Source: an uncultured Pelagibacteraceae bacterium
GTDB lineage: Bacteria; Pseudomonadota; Alphaproteobacteria; Pelagibacterales; Pelagibacteraceae
Assembly: GCA_902509725.1 (NCBI GenBank)
Contig: CABWYI010000015.1
Span: forward strand, 1-17,650
DNA: 17,650 bases
Reading direction: 5' to 3'
Below, one piece after another: positions 15,000-17,650 of this stretch (the first letter of the stretch is position 1; each line of letters begins with the position of its first letter). Below the pieces are notes generated by a model. The model was not told the DNA's origin. It saw nothing but the letters and a program-made list of their open reading frames with translations, and did no database searches. The translations under genes were made by a program, and so were the position numbers.

Positions 15000-16325
15000 A
15001 TGATTGATATATTTTCACTTAGCGTTGAGGAAATGGCCTCAAAAATTAAAGATGGTCAATTAACTTCTGTTGAAATCTGTGAAAAATATATTGAAAGAAT
15101 AAATAAATTTGAAAAAGATATTAAAGCATGGGCTCATTTTGATAAAAAAGTTTTGCTGGAAAAAGCTGCAGATTCGGATGAGCATAGAAGATCAGGTAAA
15201 CCTGTAGGCCCATTACATGGAGTCCCTGTAGCTCTAAAAGATATTATTGGAACAGTGGATATGCCGACTGAATGTGGAACAGTAATAAGAAAGAGCAAAT
15301 CTTATTCTCAAAATGCTGAGGTAGTTGAACTTTTAAATGCAGCTGGAGCAATTATAATGGGAAAGACAACCACATCTGAGTTGGCATTTCTTGGTCCACC
15401 GAAAACAACCAATCCTCACGATTATTCACGCACACCAGGAGGTTCATCAAGTGGCTCGGCGGCAACTGTCGCATCTCTAATGGCACCGCTTTCGATCGGA
15501 TCTCAAACAGGAGGATCAGTAATTAGACCAGCTTCTTATTGTGGGGTTGTTGGCTATAAACCTAGCTATGGTTTGATTTCAAGAAATGGTGTTTTAAGAA
15601 CATCTTATGCACTAGACCATATTGGTATGTTTGGAAGAACGGTTCAAGATGTTGCTTTGCTAGCAAAAGTTTTAATTAAAAAAGATCATCATGACCCAGC
15701 TACTATTTACTATTCGGCTGAAAATATTTTAGACGAAACAAAAAAAGGGCCAGCATATCAACCAAAGTTTATTTTTTATAAATCAGATTATTGGAAAATA
15801 ATTGATAAAAAATCCAGAGAGTCATTTGAATACTTTATCAAGTCATTTAAAAATATTGAGGTATTTGATACTCCATCATATTTTAAAGATATTCATAAAT
15901 ATCATCAGATTATTCATGAAACGGATTTAGCTAATAATTTTGGGATCTATTATAAAAAATACAAAACCAAATTATCAAAATATATGCAAACAGCTATAGC
16001 CAAAGGCAATAAACATTCAGCTAAAGATTATGCTGAAGCAATTGATTTTAAAAAAAGAAGTTATGAATCTTACCAAGAAGTTTTTGAGGATTATCATGGA
16101 GTGTTATCACCCTCTAGTCCTGGTGTAGCATTAAAAGGTTTAAAGAGTACAGGAACTGCAGAATTCAATAAAGTGTGGTCTTATTTAGGAACACCTTGTA
16201 TTTCTCTTCCATTGCTTGAAGGTGAAAATAATTTGCCGTTAGGGGTTCAGTTAATAGGTGATCGTTATGATGATCATAGATTTTTAGGGGTTGCTAATTG
16301 GTTAGAAAAGGAATGTAATAATTAA
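15000..16325 (+). CDS. Amidase signature family hydrolase
   Basis: A 441-residue amidase. The Ser-cisSer-Lys triad is seen: K80 in GVPVALKDIIG, S149 in the glycine-serine loop TPGGSSSGSAA and the nucleophile S173 in GSQTGGSVIRPA, 24 residues later as in the family. Such enzymes release ammonia from a carboxamide to give the acid. It is not GatA in context: no gatB or gatC is near. The gene lies five bases after dctM, so substrate and transporter may be linked, either an imported amide or an amide-derived acid. The specific substrate cannot be read from sequence. The region 225-340 is lysine-rich and poorly conserved, likely the substrate-facing part. Confidence 0.92.
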   Translation: MIDIFSLSVEEMASKIKDGQLTSVEICEKYIERINKFEKDIKAWAHFDKKVLLEKAADSDEHRRSGKPVGPLHGVPVALKDIIGTVDMPTECGTVIRKSKSYSQNAEVVELLNAAGAIIMGKTTTSELAFLGPPKTTNPHDYSRTPGGSSSGSAATVASLMAPLSIGSQTGGSVIRPASYCGVVGYKPSYGLISRNGVLRTSYALDHIGMFGRTVQDVALLAKVLIKKDHHDPATIYYSAENILDETKKGPAYQPKFIFYKSDYWKIIDKKSRESFEYFIKSFKNIEVFDTPSYFKDIHKYHQIIHETDLANNFGIYYKKYKTKLSKYMQTAIAKGNKHSAKDYAEAIDFKKRSYESYQEVFEDYHGVLSPSSPGVALKGLKSTGTAEFNKVWSYLGTPCISLPLLEGENNLPLGVQLIGDRYDDHRFLGVANWLEKECNN

Positions 16326-16326
16326 G

Positions 16327-16503
16327 ATGCAAAAGTTTACAACATTTTTAGGTTCTTTACTTGCCATTGCTTTTTTAGTTGGCCTCGCAACTACATTGAC
16401 TAGATCATCAATGATAGGATTTTTTGACGTATTACCTGTTTATATTTTAATGGGTATTGCAATTTTTATGATGGTTTATGAAGCCTTCTTCGATAAAAAA
16501 TAG
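16327..16503 (+). CDS. Small two-helix membrane protein of unknown function (58 residues)
   Basis: An ATG at 16327 opens a 58-residue frame ending in TAG at 16501-16503. The product starts MQKFTTFLGSLLAIAFLVGL and has two hydrophobic segments (about residues 5-22 and 32-51) joined by a short loop with one arginine, TLTRSSMIGFFDVLP. It ends in the charged tail YEAFFDKK. It begins one base after the amidase stop and overlaps the next gene by 26 bases in another frame, which is typical of real genes in a compact operon. I do not recognise a family. It may support the hydrolase or simply be a membrane microprotein. Confidence 0.65.
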   Translation: MQKFTTFLGSLLAIAFLVGLATTLTRSSMIGFFDVLPVYILMGIAIFMMVYEAFFDKK

Positions 16504-17314
16504 AAAATTTAGGAAGAGTTTACTGCAGTTTTTTTTAACCATCTTTTTTTTATATCTCCTAGTTTTAGTATTTTTATACTTTTACCAGCGAAATTTGCTT
16601 TATCATCCAAATGAAAATAATTATTCAGGGGATAGAATTTCAGTAGATATTAAAAAGGTTAAAATATTAACCTCAGACAATATTGAATTACTTGGATGGT
16701 ATCATGAAAAAAATATTAAAGATTATAAAACTCTTGTTTATTTTCATGGTAATGCTGGATCTTTAGAAAACAGAATTCATAAACTCAACCATTTTCAAGA
16801 CATGAATATTAATTTTTTAATTATAGCCTGGCGGGGATTTAGTGGTAACAGTGGAAAACCTACTGAAAAAGGTCTCTATGAAGATGGCAAAAGTGCAATT
16901 AATTGGTTGGCAAAAAAAGGGGTAGATGAAAAAAATCTTATTTTATATGGAGAGTCTTTAGGAACTGGTGTGGCCACACATTTAGCTCAAAATAAAAATT
17001 TTGCAGGTTTAATCTTAGAAACACCTTTTACCTCAATGGTAGACGCTGCGAAAACATTCTATCCCTATATCCCAGTAAATTTATTACTTAAAGATAAATT
17101 TGAAAATCATAAAAAAATTAAAAAAATAGATTCTCCAATTTTAGTTTTGCATGGAGAAATAGATCAAATAGTACCATTCACAATGGGTAAAAAAATTTAT
17201 GAAATAGCAAATGAGCCAAAATATTCATACTTTACTAAATATGACAATCATATGATGGAATATGACGAAAAGTTAGTTTTAGCACTTAAATCATTTCTTA
17301 AAAGTTTAAATTAA
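16478..17314 (+). CDS. Membrane-anchored alpha/beta hydrolase (Bem46/ABHD13-like)
   Basis: A 278-residue serine hydrolase. A basic N terminus and one helix (about residues 14-36) anchor it to the inner membrane, with YHPNEN just after, a common start for the Bem46-like group. The hydrolase core has the oxyanion motif YFHGNAG (88-94), the nucleophile S160 in LYGESLGTG, the acid D229 in LHGEIDQIVP and the histidine H258 in KYDNHMMEY, so the triad is complete. Substrate is unknown; esters or acylated lipids are plausible for this group. The ATG at 16478 overlaps the preceding small gene by 26 bases. No other methionine occurs before the anchor, so this start is favoured. Confidence 0.88.
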   Translation: MKPSSIKNRKFRKSLLQFFLTIFFLYLLVLVFLYFYQRNLLYHPNENNYSGDRISVDIKKVKILTSDNIELLGWYHEKNIKDYKTLVYFHGNAGSLENRIHKLNHFQDMNINFLIIAWRGFSGNSGKPTEKGLYEDGKSAINWLAKKGVDEKNLILYGESLGTGVATHLAQNKNFAGLILETPFTSMVDAAKTFYPYIPVNLLLKDKFENHKKIKKIDSPILVLHGEIDQIVPFTMGKKIYEIANEPKYSYFTKYDNHMMEYDEKLVLALKSFLKSLN

Positions 17315-17362
17315 GCCATATTCTAAACAAATATAACTCAAGATTATTTTCTAGATTTTAGT

Positions 17363-17650
17363 ATGAGCAGAATATTCATATTAATTATCTTTTTTTTCTC
17401 GATAAATAAGATAGTGATTGCAAAAGATAATGGGTTTACTCCAGATAATCTCTTTCATATAGACCAAATGAATTCTCACAATAAAAATTTTTCTTTATAT
17501 TTTAAGGGTAGAGAAAATTCAATTTTAGCAAGAGGTGAAACCGAAAATTATATTAACGATTACCCAAAGGATCTTTATATATACGATTATAAAACCAAAA
17601 CATCATCTCCATTAATTTCATATGAATGGTTCCCATCTCACGCTAAATTT
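17363..17650 (+). CDS. Secreted protein of unknown function, 5' part only
   Basis: An ATG at 17363 opens a frame without stop to the window end, giving 96 residues of a longer protein. The first 20 residues, MSRIFILIIFFFSINKIVIA, look like a signal peptide with cleavage near IVIA, followed by KDNGFTPDNLFHIDQM. The mature part is polar, with tyrosine- and aspartate-rich strands such as LYIYDYKTKTSS, which recall repeat units of exported beta-propeller proteins; this is only an impression. It lies 48 bases after the hydrolase gene on the same strand. I do not recognise the family. Confidence 0.6.
   Translation, partial: MSRIFILIIFFFSINKIVIAKDNGFTPDNLFHIDQMNSHNKNFSLYFKGRENSILARGETENYINDYPKDLYIYDYKTKTSSPLISYEWFPSHAKF

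Noticed and set aside
5787..16325. Mandelate pathway (mandelamide hydrolase plus S-mandelate dehydrogenase)
   Set aside because: The amidase and FMN dehydrogenases belong to the right broad families, but no racemase, benzoylformate decarboxylase or benzaldehyde dehydrogenase is present, so the idea has no specific support.
15000..16325. GatA subunit of the tRNA amidotransferase
   Set aside because: No gatB or gatC nearby, and the gene is linked to a TRAP transporter; sequence is that of a general amidase.
1..17650. CRISPR array, insertion sequence, prophage or tRNA genes
   Set aside because: No regularly spaced repeats, transposase or integrase frames, or cloverleaf-like sequences were seen; gene content is metabolic and housekeeping throughout.

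Overview
The window comes from a very AT-rich, compact bacterial genome. Gene gaps are usually below 120 bases, several genes overlap by 1 to 41 bases, and few have a clear Shine-Dalgarno site. System I cytochrome c maturation genes next to a divergent ispZ/yciB and hspQ, a Tat-exported TRAP binding protein, and strong A/T codon bias all suggest a marine alphaproteobacterium of the SAR11/Pelagibacterales type. That assignment is inference from gene content and composition. No rRNA, tRNA, CRISPR or insertion sequence was recognised.

Bases 1-1000: an ispZ/yciB membrane protein gene on the minus strand and hspQ on the plus strand diverge from an 88-base spacer. Bases 1000-1143 are non-coding and hold a long inverted repeat, a 16-bp stem with a 32-base loop, in front of the cytochrome c genes.

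Bases 1144-5251: ccmC-ccmD-ccmE-ccmF-ccmG-ccmH, tightly packed. Together they handle heme delivery (CcmC, D, E), heme ligation (CcmF, H) and reduction of the apocytochrome (CcmG, H). The ATP-binding pair ccmAB and ccmI are not here. The same strand runs on, with 9-13 base gaps, into a PagL-like outer-membrane lipid A deacylase gene and two tandem FMN-dependent 2-hydroxyacid dehydrogenase genes that overlap by one base (5265-8089).

Bases 8162-16325: a group that looks centred on 2-hydroxy and 2-oxo acids. It has a class I aminotransferase, an FAD-dependent GlcD/D-lactate-dehydrogenase-type enzyme, a D-2-hydroxyacid dehydrogenase of the glyoxylate/hydroxypyruvate reductase type, a complete TRAP transporter (dctP, dctQ, dctM) and an amidase. 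A plausible reading is uptake of an organic acid, oxidation of L and D hydroxy acids to oxo acids, and transamination or reduction of the oxo acid, with the amidase supplying acid and ammonia from an amide. A strong intrinsic terminator lies between dctP and dctQ, and dctP alone has a strong ribosome binding site and visibly less AT-biased codons. Both fit high expression of the binding protein over the membrane subunits.

Bases 16327-17650: a 58-residue two-helix membrane protein gene, an overlapping membrane-anchored alpha/beta hydrolase gene, and the first 96 codons of a secreted protein of unknown function that runs off the window. The most unusual items are the hairpin before ccmC, the paired hydroxyacid dehydrogenases with complementary changes at FMN-binding positions, and the unrecognised small membrane protein.
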